A stretch of DNA of 64,000 nt from Phlebotomus papatasi (GCF_024763615.1 NC_077223.1:83390627-83454626), one strand, 5' to 3'. Positions 12,901 to 27,900 are shown, numbered from the stretch's first letter. Notes: generated from the sequence alone by a model not told the origin. Numbers and translations are program-made.

Positions 12901-15900
12901 GTTGTTCCTGCGGATTTGTATACCATCGCAGGTGTTGGTAGATCTGCAGAAGAATAAAATATGTTATATGTACAAACTTTATTATATGAACATAAAAAGT
13001 GAGAGTTTTTATTGTGAGAAATTACAATGAAATTGTATGAAGATAGGAGAGAGCATTAAAGAATCATCCGATAATTTTGACCTTTCAACCCACACACACA
13101 TGTGTTTATGATGGACAGAGGAAAATCAATTTTCCTCGGTTACAAAAGCCCTTCTCTTTCAAACACAAACACACGAATTTTCCTCCGAACGTAATTTTCA
13201 CAGTGAATTTCGTGCTTCGTGAACATAATAACAAACTAAATAAAATGACCAAAAGTCGCTTCTTCTCTTCACATTTTACCAACTAAAAAAAAATACAAGA
13301 ACCAACCCTTTCTTTGGCCTGGAAATGACGAGAAAATTAAATTGATAGAAAACTCCATTTTCACGCGTAAAAAGTGGGAAAAGTCCCCTTAATACTTCAA
13401 TTTTTTTTGTGAAATTTTTCATTTTGCCTTGAAATTAGTAGAACAGAACACACAATTCTAAATTTATACATTCTTTTCCACCATATAGCAATTCCATATC
13501 GATTTTTCCAAATGCTTTTCTCTCTCTCTCACTCTGCACTGACTTTGAAAACATGGTATAAATCTAGGCTTATAATTAATTTCTCAAATTTATTCACAAA
13601 ACTAAGCAAGATCATTTGCAAGAAAACCAATGAGGTGATGCTAAATTACACGATTATCAATATTTACTTAATAAATGAATTTTCCATGTAAGTAAACAGA
13701 AAATACAATTATCTTACAACCCATCTGCTTCTAAACGATAAATTTTGTCATAAATTTAAGCTTATATGTAATAGTTTAATAATAAATTACAGAACGTTTA
13801 TAGAATGGAATTACAGAATTTTCATTAATATGACCAGGGGCACACCAAGCCTAATAAAAAGTGAAGCTATTTTTCACTTTTCCTTGTAAAAATTTTGCAG
13901 CTATTGCACCGCGACTTAAACAAATTTGCCTCGTAGTTCTTGTATAATTTTGGCGAACATTATGAAATATGCATTTTTAGATAGCTTTTAATGCACGATT
14001 TCGAAATATATGAGACTGAAAAGTCAATTCTCTTTAGGAAAAAACTCGCCAATAGTCTTCAGTGCCTCTATACAAAAACGTATGGAAAAATGAAATGTCG
14101 AGAGGCCCCTGAATATGATGCTAATAAATAAATAAACATGGTCTAAATTGCTGATACTAGAGACTTAAAAGTTCTTTAAAGTCATAGTATGATCGGTAGA
14201 ATTGGGAAAAGCTTTTAAACATAACCTCAAATGTCTTAAACTTAACCTAGACGACACATCTGTAAATGATATCATGTGAAAATGACAAACATTTTGGATC
14301 AATATTAAAATTCAAATGAAATGCAGTGTCTTAAAATGAAAAAAAAAATGTGAGATATGGTCAATAAATTTGACAATCTTCAAAATTTAAAATATAACCT
14401 CAAAAACCGAAATAAGTTGTAGTTATTGCAAAAATTCTTTCAGTATTATTTTAAAGAAAGTTTACTAAATGCACTTCAAAACTACTAATAAATATTCTAA
14501 GAATGTTGCACTCATATTAATTGAAGCAGCATTCGTTAAATCTTCTAAACATAACCTCAAATATTCTATTATTCGAAATTTTAAATTCTGGCTATTACGA
14601 TTTAATAAATTTTGACTCAAATAAATAACCTTTAAGAATAAAAGCTTTCTAAAATATAATATTCCTATTTATCTATTTAGAAAACGTTAGAATAATTAGG
14701 TAGAGAACACTGGGGTAGTATTAGACAACAGTGGAATTAATCAGGGGAATGTTATAGTTTTTGTTAGAAAGAATATTGACCAAATTACAATTTATTCAAA
14801 GTAATTAACTCTCTTCTCATTAAAATGTTTATCAGTCTAATTTAAAAAAGTTTTTCCCAAATTAAAAACAAAAAAAATCATTTGCTGGCTAATTCTGTCC
14901 CAGACTTCTCTATAGGGTGGCGACATTACTTGTGGACTCTGTCTTTACTTATGGCTTCCTCGTAAAAAACTTAAAATGTCACAAAAAGTGTTTCGAGAAA
15001 CCTCAAAATTAAAAATATTTGATGTGTTTTAATAGAACATCACATTTCTTTTGGTTTTCGGAATCATTTTCCAACAAAAATTGCGATGAGGCCATAAGTA
15101 AAGACAGGACACAAGTAATGCCGCCACCCTACTTGAATCAATTTTCAACACATAACCCCAAATATTATATTTAATTATTCAAAGTTTTCGGTTGTACCTG
15201 AATGAATCAAATAAAATGAATGACATTTGAGCACAGAAGGCCCCTGGCATATACTACTAACCTTCTCAGATAATCTGTAAAATCATTTTTAAGTAAACGT
15301 TGAAATCATAACCTAAAATATCATATTATTCGATGCTTTGCTTAGTTCTTAATTTCTTATCTCTATAAACCGATTTTATATACTTTAGAATCTTTCTGGA
15401 GTATACTAGCTAATGAGATAAATGCTAGAAGATTTATATTTAAAAATAACCTAACCTCAAAAATCTTTTTTAGGGGAATGCAGGCATGTTTCGCACAGAG
15501 TGAACCTTCAAACGATGTGAACTTTCTCTTTGTTTGCAAAGAGACTTACCATTGGCGAACTAAATGGCGAACTAGCTCTTTGTAAACAAAGAGAAAATTT
15601 GCGTTGTTTGAAGGTTCACTCTGTGCGAACCATGCCAACATTCCCCTAATATTAAAAATTTTCCTATTGAATTCTTAAAATTATGAAGACATATAAAAAC
15701 TAAAACTTTTTTTAATGAAAAATTAATAATGATTATTACTCCATATTTTAGTCAACAGTTTATTGCTTAACATTTGCCACTTTTAAAAAATGTATCATTA
15801 CATTTATAAAGAATTTTAATATACTATATACAAGATATGAAGCATATTACTCTTGAATAACTATTCTAATTATTCCCACACGATTTTTTTGTCATAATTC

Positions 15901-18900
15901 TCTCTTGTTTGAAGTTGAAAAATAAATGGAATAGAGATAATCACATGCATTTGACTTTTTAATTATCGAGTATGTTTAACACACATTTTATCTTGCAATA
16001 TGAATTTCAAAAAGAGGAAAAAATATTCATCTCATTTCTCGTGTACACTACAAATAGAGTCAAAATTACTTTATGGTCCATTTCTCTGTCTCTCTCAAAA
16101 CTGAGAAAAGCTTTTTTTAAATGTAGAAAAAAATTAATTTACCATGAAAAATGTGAGAGTGCGTAATTAAGAGACTCTCGAGATGGTTGAAAGGAGTAAA
16201 TATCCCGAAGAAACATTTTCTCAGCAATTCTCATTAAATTCAACGATCTTCGGCAGAATTTTACTCTTTGTATTTTCATAATGCGTCTCAACACGTTGCA
16301 GCAAAACAATTAAGAACTGAAGTTTCCTATGAGAGTACTTCTCAAGGGAAATTTTCTTAAAATAATCACACCCTTATTGCGGGTTTTAAAAGTATTTTTA
16401 TCCCTTGGAAAATTTACTCAAATTAATTTAGAAGCGGAACGTGCGACAAAAGACCGACCACAAGAATATGAGACAATTAGTGTCTCATTTGCGATGAACA
16501 AATAAAAGAGATAATAACAGAGAACATTGTTATAGTTTTGTATATGCAAAGAAGATAAGAAAAGTTCTATTTACTCTGCCAGTTATATCTTTTCTTCTTT
16601 TACTTATAAGAAAAGACTGTCTGATAAATGTATAAATTTTTGCATGGGTAATTGAGAGAAAAAGTGTATCAAAGAAAAAAAATTACATTATTTAAAAAAC
16701 AATAACAAAAATTTATAGCACTGCACGAATTAGGAAAGCAATGTATTACGATATAAAATTGGACTTAAATTTCACATAAGTTTTACTCTAAATCCATATG
16801 GATGTTTTTCATGGAAAATTCCTGAAGAAAAAAGTCGCGATGTACTTTTACAAGCTATAATAAATCATATTTGGAAAATGTACTGCAATTCTCTTGATCG
16901 TTATTGTTTACTATTACACTAGGGTTTTCGACATTTTGGGTGCGTTCATACCTAGAGTTTGATTCTCCAAAAGTGTCTCGGCTAAGAGGTAAAGCACTAT
17001 ATTTGCACAGAATATTAATGTTCGAAGAATTCAAACTAAGTAACGAATTTTCAAACTAAATTTTTCCACGAAGTTGGGAAAATTTATTAAATAACGATAA
17101 TAATAAGTTGTTTAAAGAGGTACTTAGTGATGATGAGGTGCAGGGCGAGGTTATAATGTGTCAGGAATATATTGAGCGTATTTGCTTTTTTTTTCAGAAA
17201 AAAAATGAAGACACACTCGAGGCATTTCGAAATTCGATTCGAACACGAAGTACTTCATCTACCACGAAACAAAAAGTTAAAAATTCTTTTCGTTGAATTT
17301 CGAAATCGATCTTCGAACATTCCAAATTTCGGTAGTGAGCACATAGTATGTTTCGAAGCTTGTTCAAAGCTACAAACGTCCTCTATATCGCGCTCACAAG
17401 CGAGGTTTTCCGAAGAGAAAAGATATTCAATTACCGGTTTCGAAAGTCAGAGAAAAGTCGTTTTATTTTTCCTTTCGTCGTTTGCGAAGTGGTTTCTTGT
17501 ATTTATTGTACATTTATTGTTATTGTTCGTTTTGAACATCAACGACATTTTGTGCAAGAAAGCTATTTACCTTTTAGCCGAGACACTTTTAGAAAATAAA
17601 ACTCCGGCTGTGAACATAGCGATTATATAGTAAGACTGCTAAACCTGGTTGGAGGGAAAACGTATATCATGACGAAAACTCTTTTAAGCCAACAGTACCA
17701 ATCACTGACTGTTCTGAAGGATATTATAGTACTTAACTTACAGGGTCTCTATACCTAAGGGCCTTGACAGACCTGAGGATTAGCCGAGAGACGGCTTAGC
17801 GTAATTATACTCGAAATAATGGTTAAACCATATTTCTATCATTTTCTACTAAGCCGTCTCTCGGCTTAAGTCGTAAGTGTGTCGAGGGCCTAAGGCTAAG
17901 CCATATGGCTAAACTGCTTTAATTTCTTCATAGGCAACATAAGAAAATCCAGTTTAAGATTTTGAAAATTGGGCCAAACTTCTAGTCTAAAGACCGCTTT
18001 AGGAAGCCATTATCATTATACAGTTAGTCTTCGTTAGATTTAGAAAAGTGAAAACTAAAAGCTAATTTTCCGAAGACGTATTCAAGTAGGTTCTTCAGAG
18101 TTGGTATTTACCAGTAAATTTGAACCTGAGAGGACGCAACATTAGTAACTTCCGTGGAATGAGTAATTGTGACTCAATCCCAGAATGCTATAAAAGACAC
18201 TACAACATATTCTGGTGATGGATCTACTAATAGTATTTCTAATCCTCTCGTATAGTCTGGGTGTCCAAAAATTACGCCTCCGGTCATTAAATATGAAGAC
18301 TTTGGTCCTCTTCCTCTTTTGCAACTGATACTATAACACATGGTGTCGTAAGGTTTTATGAGAAACTACATTTTCGAGTTAATTCTGTTCAGAAAAAAAA
18401 ATCTAAATACCCTTTCAGAATGAATAGTCTCTTGGATAAACATTGTGCTACACTTCTAAACTCAACGATGATGCTAAGAATATACATCTAACGGACTGTT
18501 CATTAAGCATAGAGAAATCTGTGTCAATTCTACAATAATAAATCATTATTTTCAGAACACTCACTCTGGGAAAGATGGAAAATCTTCCCATTCCTTTACA
18601 ACCAGCCAAAGACTGTCGAAATAACTCATATATCATATATATTTAGCATCAAATTCAATTGGTAAATAAATCGAAGAAGAATCAAATGCACAGAGAGATG
18701 ATTTTGTGTTTTTGGTTCGTCAGCGGAAAATAATCTATTAAAACCAACCATACCAGCAAAATGCATCGCAATAAGGAAGTCATCAAGTGAATTTCACGTC
18801 AAAATCCAACACTTTCTTCACCCATTCAAGTTTTATTTCTCCGCGTGTGAAATCAATAAAAAAAAAGACCACATAGACTTATCTCTTGAAATTTTCATAC

Positions 18901-21900
18901 GAAAAGACACATCGCAGAAAGGAACTAATTTATCAATAAATCAAATGACTTGAAGCCTAATATTATTTCAGCTACTTGAAAGTCGCACCGCTGTGAAAAT
19001 TGTGTAATAAATTCTCTTGTAATTTACATCTAAAACCACTAAAACAACAAAATATCTAGTTTTGCAGTAAGTAAAAAGTCGAGAAATAAATGCTCAAGTT
19101 CCGTGGGAAATAAATTAATAGGCACTATACGTTTCCAAAAATTATCCAGATTACAACAACTACATTAAATTGCTGTAACTTAATATTGCGAGACAATTTT
19201 TTTCCAAAACTTTAATTTTTGTCACAACGCAATCCAATAAAATCAATCATCTGAGAGTGAAAAGTGTCCACGAAAAATGAAAAATATTAAATTGATAGCG
19301 ATGGAAAGCTGTTAAAAAATTTCGACTCGTGCTCACATTAATTAGGAAAACGACACTTCTTTTTTTCTGCTATACTACAATAAAGCAACATTCACACCAA
19401 AATAAACAAGAAAAAAATATATGACACGATACTATAGGGGAGAGCTGGGAACTTTTTACATCATTTGACTCTGTGACAATATATTTTAATAACATTAAGA
19501 ATTGTTTTGAAATTTACTTTAATCTGTAGTAATTTGTTAAGTTTTGACTTTAGGAGGATTTCTCATATTTCTTGACTAATGAGAAATGATATCAATTGTT
19601 TTAAAAATGATTGTGGGACATATTAGGGCAAATATGGGAAGTTCAATAACACACAACTATGTATTTTATGAAAAAAAAAAGAATAGTAGCAATATTTGTT
19701 TTACTAATAAGCTCCGCCCACACAATTTTACGCCACGCCCCTTGAAGCGGCTATTGCTAAGCTAATGTAATATTCAAATGGAAAAATTTAGGAAAATTTA
19801 ATCCCTATGTTTAGAGCGGAACTTTAGAAAATTTTCATAAATATGTATTCAATTTGGTTAAATTTTCTTGACAAGCATTCCAAGTGTGCTCAACCCTTTA
19901 ACTCTTTCGTCTCCTTTGGGACTCTGGGTACGCATGGAAACAACAATTTTTTTAGATTATCTAGAATCGATAAAAATCCGATTCTTCTGAATAATTACAA
20001 ACCATAAGGATGTCCAAATCTAGGATATTTTTTTGCAGAGTTCTAATTAACTCCTGAACTAAGATATTTCTGGTCAAAAATCGTGAATTTTCGATTTTCT
20101 GCTTCCTTGCAGATATCCTGACTTTTTTTTTTAAATATTTTTAGACCAGAATAAGAAAAAAAACTCTCGGGGCCAATAAGTACGATAACTAACAATTACA
20201 GATTACATAAATTCGAAAAAGATTTTTTTCTTAAATTTTCAAAAAACTTGTTCAAACTTTATGGGTACTCTCGTCCCCAAAAATCTAGAGGTCAAATGTA
20301 AGGTTATCCCACCAATGTCCGCCATTTGCTTTTTTGACACCAACCTTGTAACAAAATTCAAAGCGGGAGCAACATTTTTGCCAATATGGTCGATAATTTT
20401 GACATTTGGCAGTGCGGGAGATTGTTTTCAGGGAAGTTTTTCCTATTCTTCCTGACTTTGGTGAATTTTGATTGTCCAGGAAGTGTCTTTTATGCTTTTG
20501 AGAAAGCTACAATAACATCGTGTTGAAAGAAATGTGTTTTAAAGTGTTATTGTGTGAAATATTTTGAGGAATCTGTTGGCAAGCAGGAATTTGGTGTCTT
20601 CTTGACCACTTCCTAGACATCCCACAAGATACTGGTCAATAATTCTTCTTGTTTTAGTGATCAACATTGTAAAGGAGTCATTTGACACGCAAAAATAATT
20701 CACAAAATTGATATTATTGGCCTTTGGAAAATTGAAGTTTGTCTCCTTTTCGTTCTTTTGGGGACGAGAGTACCCATGAGTTTTCCCATTTCCCAGAGGC
20801 GGAAAAAAATCTTTCTCTACAAAAGTATCATATTTGACCACTAAGACTTACAATAAAGTGAGTTTTACTGAAATTCGTTCGCTGGATATGTTGTGGTCCG
20901 GAAAGAGTTAAGGACGATTGGAACACCGGTGTTCCATAAAAAAAAATAATTTTTTGCTGACTACCTAAAGTTATTTTCTTGTTATGTTTATACGTAAGTG
21001 CAAAGTAGAAGGTTGAAGTAATCTAGGATAGTTTTTGCAAGTCTCCACCTATTTGCTATACGATAAATATTTAAGCTCAAAAATGACAAAATTTTTAAAT
21101 TCTCATATAGAAAATTGATTTTAATTATTTTTTAAACTTCCAGTTTCTTTTCAAGCAAAACCGTTTTGGAAAAAGAAACTACAATGCTCAAACATAATAT
21201 TTTTCATTAGAGTGAAAATTGTCAGTCATTGGCATCATCAGAAAAATTATTTAAATTTTTGGGCTATTTTTGTTCCTATCGTTCATAGAGACAAAAAATA
21301 CACCAAATCAAACTCTGTTTGATTTTCGAAGGTTAGATGTAAGACATTTTACAAGTTCTGTTAACCATTTTCGTTTTTATTGCTGATTTTTGGTCAACGA
21401 AAACTGTCTCGTCGTTAAAGGGTTAAAAGGTTAACAAGTTGAGAATTACATTATCTGAACAGTTCATAACGCCATCATCTATTGAATTTGCTCTTTTGAT
21501 AGCATCTCAGTACCTCAGCGGAATGAATTCTCAACATTTTTTGTTTTGATGTTATTGTGAAAGTATTTTATTGTGAAATTATAAATCCAAGCGATAAGAG
21601 GCGCTGTTTAGAAGGAGGTAGTTTGAGAATTTTGAATTTTGACAAATTCAAAAGCTTAAACTTTATATCCATGTGAAAAGTGCATAAAAGCAACCGTTTT
21701 GGGACTACTGTGGCACCTTAGAAACAGTACACTCCTACAAATTAATTTGTGGGTGGAGTCAAAAAGATTTTGCCCTAAAAAAAGTGATCACACCCCTATA
21801 TAAAATTTATACAAAAAACCATTTTGATTTTTTAAAATGATTTTAAAAAAGTGGAACTTGATAATAAAATTAAGTCTATTGCAAATAGAACTGTGGCGCC

Positions 21901-24900
21901 TAAAGGAAACAATGGTACTAGCATATTATCTAAGAAACCACGCCATGGGCGTACCCAGCTAGGGGCAGGGGGGGGCAGCTGCCCCCCCTAGAAGCTTCAA
22001 AGAAGACAAAAACAAATAAAAAGTAAAAGAAATATATATTTGGTCAGCAAAAATTAATAATTTTGTTGAGTAAAAAAAAAACAAATCTTTCCAAAAATGG
22101 GCTTAATTTTTCGATCCATAAAGATCGAAACTTTAATGGAAATTCTACTTCTTTTAAAAGTTGTAAATTTAGTCACTTTTCAAATTTAGTGCTTTACTGC
22201 TCGTTTGTCAATACAAAAACAATTAAAAGCCCAATCGGGGAGGGGGGGGGGGCAGAGCAAGGCAGTTGCCCCCACTGCACTACATTCAAAAATTTAAAAA
22301 AAGTGTAAAAATGGGCAAATATTTAGTAAATATTTTTACTTTCTTTTTATAACATAATTTCAGTAATATATTATATTTTTCGAAAAGGAGGAAGTTGGCA
22401 CGTAATGTTTTTTACAGAACTAAAGGATATTTAAGGATTTATTATAACGAAAATTTAAAAAGCCACAGAGAAACTAAAAGCATAGGGTTAGAATTTCTTT
22501 TTTAAATGTCGTCATTGAGTTCTTTAAAGATCGCTTTTAGCACCAACAATTTACCATATACTGTTATTGAAAAGTAAGCAAGTTTCTTCTGAACATAATA
22601 AAAATTTTATTTAATTCAAGCTCCTAAGCATATAAAAACATAACATATAAACTATATTTTTTGACATTTTTATTTAAAAAAAAAAAATAAAAATTCGGCC
22701 GTTAGGACCTGATTGTCGGAAACGTTTATTGAAAAAACTTATTTTTCGTTAATACCTAACGATTACTAGAGTAGATTCATCTGATCTCAGAAAAACCAAT
22801 TATTCCCTGTTAGCAGATGAGTTAAACCCGTTCTTAAACTTGAGGATTTAAAAAAAAAACAAAATTAGGTCTTTTTTTGATAATTTAATACGAAAATATG
22901 ATTTTCGGCGTATTTTGCACCACGTTTTGTCTTAAAAAATAAATCGTTATCAAAGCAACAAAAAAATCCATGGTTCAAGTTAGTTTAACTCATCTTTTAA
23001 TAGGAAATAATTTTTTTTACGTTAGATTAATCTACACTGAGTAATCGTGACTACCGAAAAGTAAATTTTATTTTCAAAAAGACATTTCCAAAAATTAGGT
23101 ACCAAGTTACAAGAGCTAAACTTTTAAAGTTGTTAATGAAAATTTGAAAAAATGCAGCTCAACTGTTGTATTTTTACATACTTAAGAGCTTATATTGAAT
23201 TAATTATATCACGTTGACAAAAAAGAAAGGGAACATGCTGTTTTTAGGCTGCGTGATCCATGTAACCCTTTAAGAAGGGGAGACGTGGGTCAAATTATAC
23301 TAAAAACAGCATAATTTTCTATAATATTTTTACATCGGAATAAAAAGTTTATTTAACCCTTTAAGGACGATAGGAACACCGGTGTCCCATAAAGAGTATA
23401 ATTTTTCGTGACTACCTAAAGTTATTTTTTACTTATGTTTATACGTAATTGCAAAGTAGAAGTTTGAAGGAATCTAGGATATTTTTTGCAAGTCTCCAAC
23501 TATTTGCAATAATAGTAAATTTTTAAGCTAAAAAATGACACGAATTTTTAAATTCTTATAATGAAAATTGATTTTAATTATTTTTTATACTTCCAATTTT
23601 TTTTAAGCAAAACCGTTTTAGAACAAGATACTAAAATACTCAAACATAATATTTTTCTTTAGAGTGAAAATTATCTGTAATTGGTATCGTCAGAAAAATT
23701 ACTTAAATTTTTGAGCTATTTTTGTCCCTATCGTTCATAGAGACAAAAAATACTCCAAATCAGATTCTATTGGCTTTTCGAAGGCCAGATATAAGATGTA
23801 TCACAAGTTTTGTTTATCAGTTTCATTTTTATTGCTGATTTTCGGTCAGCGAAAACTGTCTCGTCGTTAAAGGGTTAATTCGAGCTCTTAGGAATATAAA
23901 AGTACAACATTTAAAGTATATGTTCCGAAATTTTCTTTTAAAAATTCAGTTGTAGAGATCTGACTTTTGGAATTCGGAGACCTTTTTGAAAAAAAAAAAA
24001 ACAAATAGTTTTCGATGGACAATATTTCTTGAAATAAGTTCATCTGAAATCCAAAAGCCAAATATTTCCTGTTAACTAATGAGTTAAACCAGTACTTGAT
24101 GATCATCAGCATTATCATTTTCAACCGCTTCTCCCTATTGGGGTCACGTCTTTGAACGAAGGATTTTTTAAAAAAATGATATTTGAATTTTTTGAAGACT
24201 ATTCTACAAGAATAGCATTTTTGAAGTATTTTACAGATTTTACACCACGTTTCGTCTTAGATTAGAGAATAAGTTATGATCAAGTAATAAAATCCTTCGT
24301 TCAAGGACTAGTTTAATTCATTACCTGACAGGAAATATTTACGTTTTTGATATCAGAAAAGCACAATGGCTGAATTTTGAAAATTTTTAAATTAAAATCC
24401 AGAAAATATAGTTTAAATCTTGTTATTTTTATGCCTAAGAGCTTGAATTAATTTTTTTTATTATGATAGAACAGAAATTTGGAAAAAAGATCTGTTTTTA
24501 GTCTTCTTGACCCTCGTAGTCGTAATCTCTTAAGTAAATTTTCGTTAAATAAAAATGTCAAAGCAGGAAATTTTCAGAAGCATATCATTAATTCTATATG
24601 ATAGTCCTTTTTACCTTGAAGGGTATCACGAAACGAAATGTTAAGACCTCCATATTAATTTTAAGAAATATATAAGCTCCAAAACATTTTGATGTTTTTG
24701 TATATGACAATTGGTATATTAGTGATTCGTTTTACTATATCTAAATTTGCGCATTTATTATCAGAAATGAATAAAGATAGGTGTAATTGTAAAAATGCAT
24801 CGTGTTCTGCGGATCGGAAGGGATTTAATCAAACGTTTCTCGGATAGTTGGTTTTATAGATTAAATATAAGTAAGACAATCCTACTTACTGTAGTAATTT

Positions 24901-27900
24901 GCTAAAAAGTAGCGAATAATTTCTAAAAATTATTTTGTTTTTAGCCAATAATATGGGAGAGAGTGTACTGGTCCGAGGAACACTTACGATTGTTCCTTAC
25001 CAATACCTACAAATTAAGCATAGGCTAATCTATGCTGAAAAGTAGGGGACCTGCTTTATTATCCCATTTTATTTTTTTACGTTTTTTTTTTTCAAAATAA
25101 AAATTATGTACCCCCCCCCCCCCCCTCGCCAACAAATTTTGAGATTTAGCCCCCCCCTAACCGAAATCCTGGGTACGCCCTTGAACCACGCCCATTTCCA
25201 AGCATTTTCCCTATCCTGAAATACCTTCTAACTTTACTTCTATTTACTGTCTTGTATCGTAGATACGGCTGACATTGGGCTCCTGGAATGACTTTGCCTC
25301 CCCTCCTGTTCGTAAGCTTTTCTTTAGTTCTAGCTTTTAAGGATGGTCTTCACCGATCAGACATGATAGATTGCATCGGTGAAAACCATCCGTAAATGGT
25401 AGTATTAAGGAAAAGCTGACGAACATTAGGAGAGCTAGCCATCCGCCTCTACGGTACTTCAAAATTTCAAGAAAACTTTTGGAAAACAGATGCCTGTCTT
25501 TCCCCTAAAATAACAATCTTGCTATTTTAGGAATTTTCCCTCCCACTTTCTCAGTGATGTAAGGAAATGAAAGAATTTCTCAAATACCGCAAGTCTTATG
25601 TAATGTTGCAAAAAAAATATTAGCCAATTTTTTCCCTTTCTCAGCTAATTAATCACTTTCACTGCAGATGCTTTTGTTCCCTTTTCTCCTTTTGGCATTA
25701 TTACCATTTCTCCAAGATTGGCCAAAGTATTTTCACTGCCTTTATTCAACGACAAGATCTTTATTGATTGAAATATGCGAGATTGCAAGAAAAACAGACA
25801 AACAACATGATGCTGTGCAAAATGGCACAAAATGCAACTGGGAGATTTCAAGCAGTTCTTCTTTGTGCATCATTCCATTGAATCACCTTCCCACGATCTA
25901 ATTGAACATATGGAAGAGAATTCCCAACAGCAAAATACCTTTAACATAAATCTGTGAGAGACCAGAAGTGAAAAGCAAGAACATGGCAAAGAAAAAGAGC
26001 CCATAGAGAAGTAAAGTATATGAATTTGGTGTGACGAAATGAAAAGTTTCCACTCAAATGAAAGAGTCGAAAAGCATTTACAATATACAAAACACTTCCA
26101 TTTCTACTCGTATTCTCCGTAGATTCCTCGTCAAAACTTTTTTCAAAAGACATTTTGAAGATTTTTTCTGAAGAAGAAGTGTACTGATCTGTCGGATTTT
26201 AATGCTTATTGAAATGGTGGAATCTCCTCAAGTGGAAATTATTCAAAAGAATATCGTGCATTTTCAATCAAACTCAATGGAAATTGTAAGAAATTTTCAA
26301 ATGGATAATATGCAATATTTCCTGGACAAAACAACTCTCTTAAAATCAAAAAAAAAAAAAGCCAGGAAGACTTTACATTTCAAGACAGTTCAGCGTGAAA
26401 TTGCTAATAATTCGAATAATGTTTGTTTGTTTGGGACGTTTTGCACAAAACTTATTAACCGAATCATAATTTACAACTGAACAAATCTTTAACACACCAC
26501 AAGAAAAGCACATTTTAAGCTAGCATTAAGAAATTTGATCAACTCTAATCGAACATGTAGTAATTTCTTTTAATTACTATTTGTGAACTTGAATTTCTCG
26601 ATAAAAGCTCAAATTGTGAACAGAAGGAATTTCTTAATCAAAGTGAATGTAAGAAAAATGCGTTTATATCCACGAAGAAAGATTTAATATATCAAATTAT
26701 TGCTCTGCTATCCCGCAATTGAGTTGCGTATTGCATTTTAATTGCCCTTGACCCCATATGATGCATATTATTTATGCAAATTTTAACGAAATGTCTTGTG
26801 AGATCGAAATTAAATTTAGTGGCGACATAAACGGCCATTTTAGAATCTACAAATGTAGTTGAAAATCTAATAATTATAATAGAAAATCCTCCAATACCAT
26901 AATAGAAAGAAAACCTTAATTCAGAGGTGTGCGAGAACCGTTGAAACCGAATAAACGTCAAAATAAGTTTATCCAGGTAGCGTTTTGGCCCCTGACGAAC
27001 AAGTTACATTTGACGTTTGATCGGTTTCAAACGGTTCTTGCACATCTCTGCCTTAATTCATCAAATTTTGAGATTGTAAGCTGAAAAAAAACCGAAGATA
27101 AATCTTAAAGTTTTAAACCATAAGCTAAAATTGTATTTTAGTTTAATTGATTTTTAAAGGCTAAATTCTTATCGGCTTATTATCGATCAAAACCGATTCT
27201 GACTTTTCAGAAATTCCAGGACCTACCCAAGGAGCCCAATCATGAACTCATTCGGTTTAGAAATAAGCTCTCTAGAGCTCTTTTAACTGTAACCTTGAAA
27301 ACCCGTTTTTAGGAATGCTTCAATGGTATTATCGAATCATCATCATCATCATTTTCAACCGCTTATCCCAATTTAGCAACCCACGCTTGTCGATCCTCCG
27401 CCACTTCAGGAAGATGTTCAGATTCGATCCCAAAGCGCTACAAAGCAAGATTCTGAATTTGATTCAGTCACCTTGTCCTAGGTCTGCCTCGAGGTCGAAG
27501 CCTCCTCACAATGACATGCAGAGCTTTTCTGAGGAGATATTATCGAATATGAACGAAAAAAAGATTCAAAGTGCGGTTTTAAGGAAAATTATAACATACA
27601 GAAACTAAACTGGGTTCTCGTTTAGGCAAACATTTATGTCCCAAGTGAAAATTATGTGCACAATGTCCCTTTCATGGTTTTGATCATTTTGCAAAAATAC
27701 GATAACTTTAGCTAAAATCAATTCCTATAGAAATTTCTGAGAACTTTCTGTAAATAAATTTATAAACGCTTTTTGTAGCTATAAATGAAATTCTTATAAG
27801 GAATTTCTCGAGAAAAGTTATTTATAAAGCGCATTTTTAAATTGATTTATAGAAATTTCTCAGAAATCTCTTCTAAAGGAATTAATTTCAATTATCGTTT

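Larger units (their letters stand above)
21944..25183. mobile_element. 3.2-kb hAT-type element, no transposase seen
   Basis: Ends CATGGGCGTACCCAG and CTGGGTACGCCCTTG are inverted and followed inward by G-rich/C-rich tracts (GGGGGGG...CCCCCCC). An exact 8-bp duplication AACCACGC lies at 21936-21943 and 25184-25191. CA..TG-type ends plus an 8-bp duplication are the hAT signature. The interior holds two copies of another repeat and a piggyBac-like MITE. No frame resembling a transposase was found. Confidence 0.8.

Noticed and set aside
17172..17630. 152-codon open frame
   Set aside because: Lies inside an inverted repeat (about 16940-17624) and has no recognisable domain; likely chance within a mobile element.
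21944..25183. Search for a hAT transposase inside the 3.2-kb element
   Set aside because: Only frames of about 80 codons are present; none shows transposase motifs.
25668..25901. 77-codon frame starting with a hydrophobic stretch resembling a signal peptide
   Set aside because: No similarity; overlaps another frame on the opposite strand; intron background.
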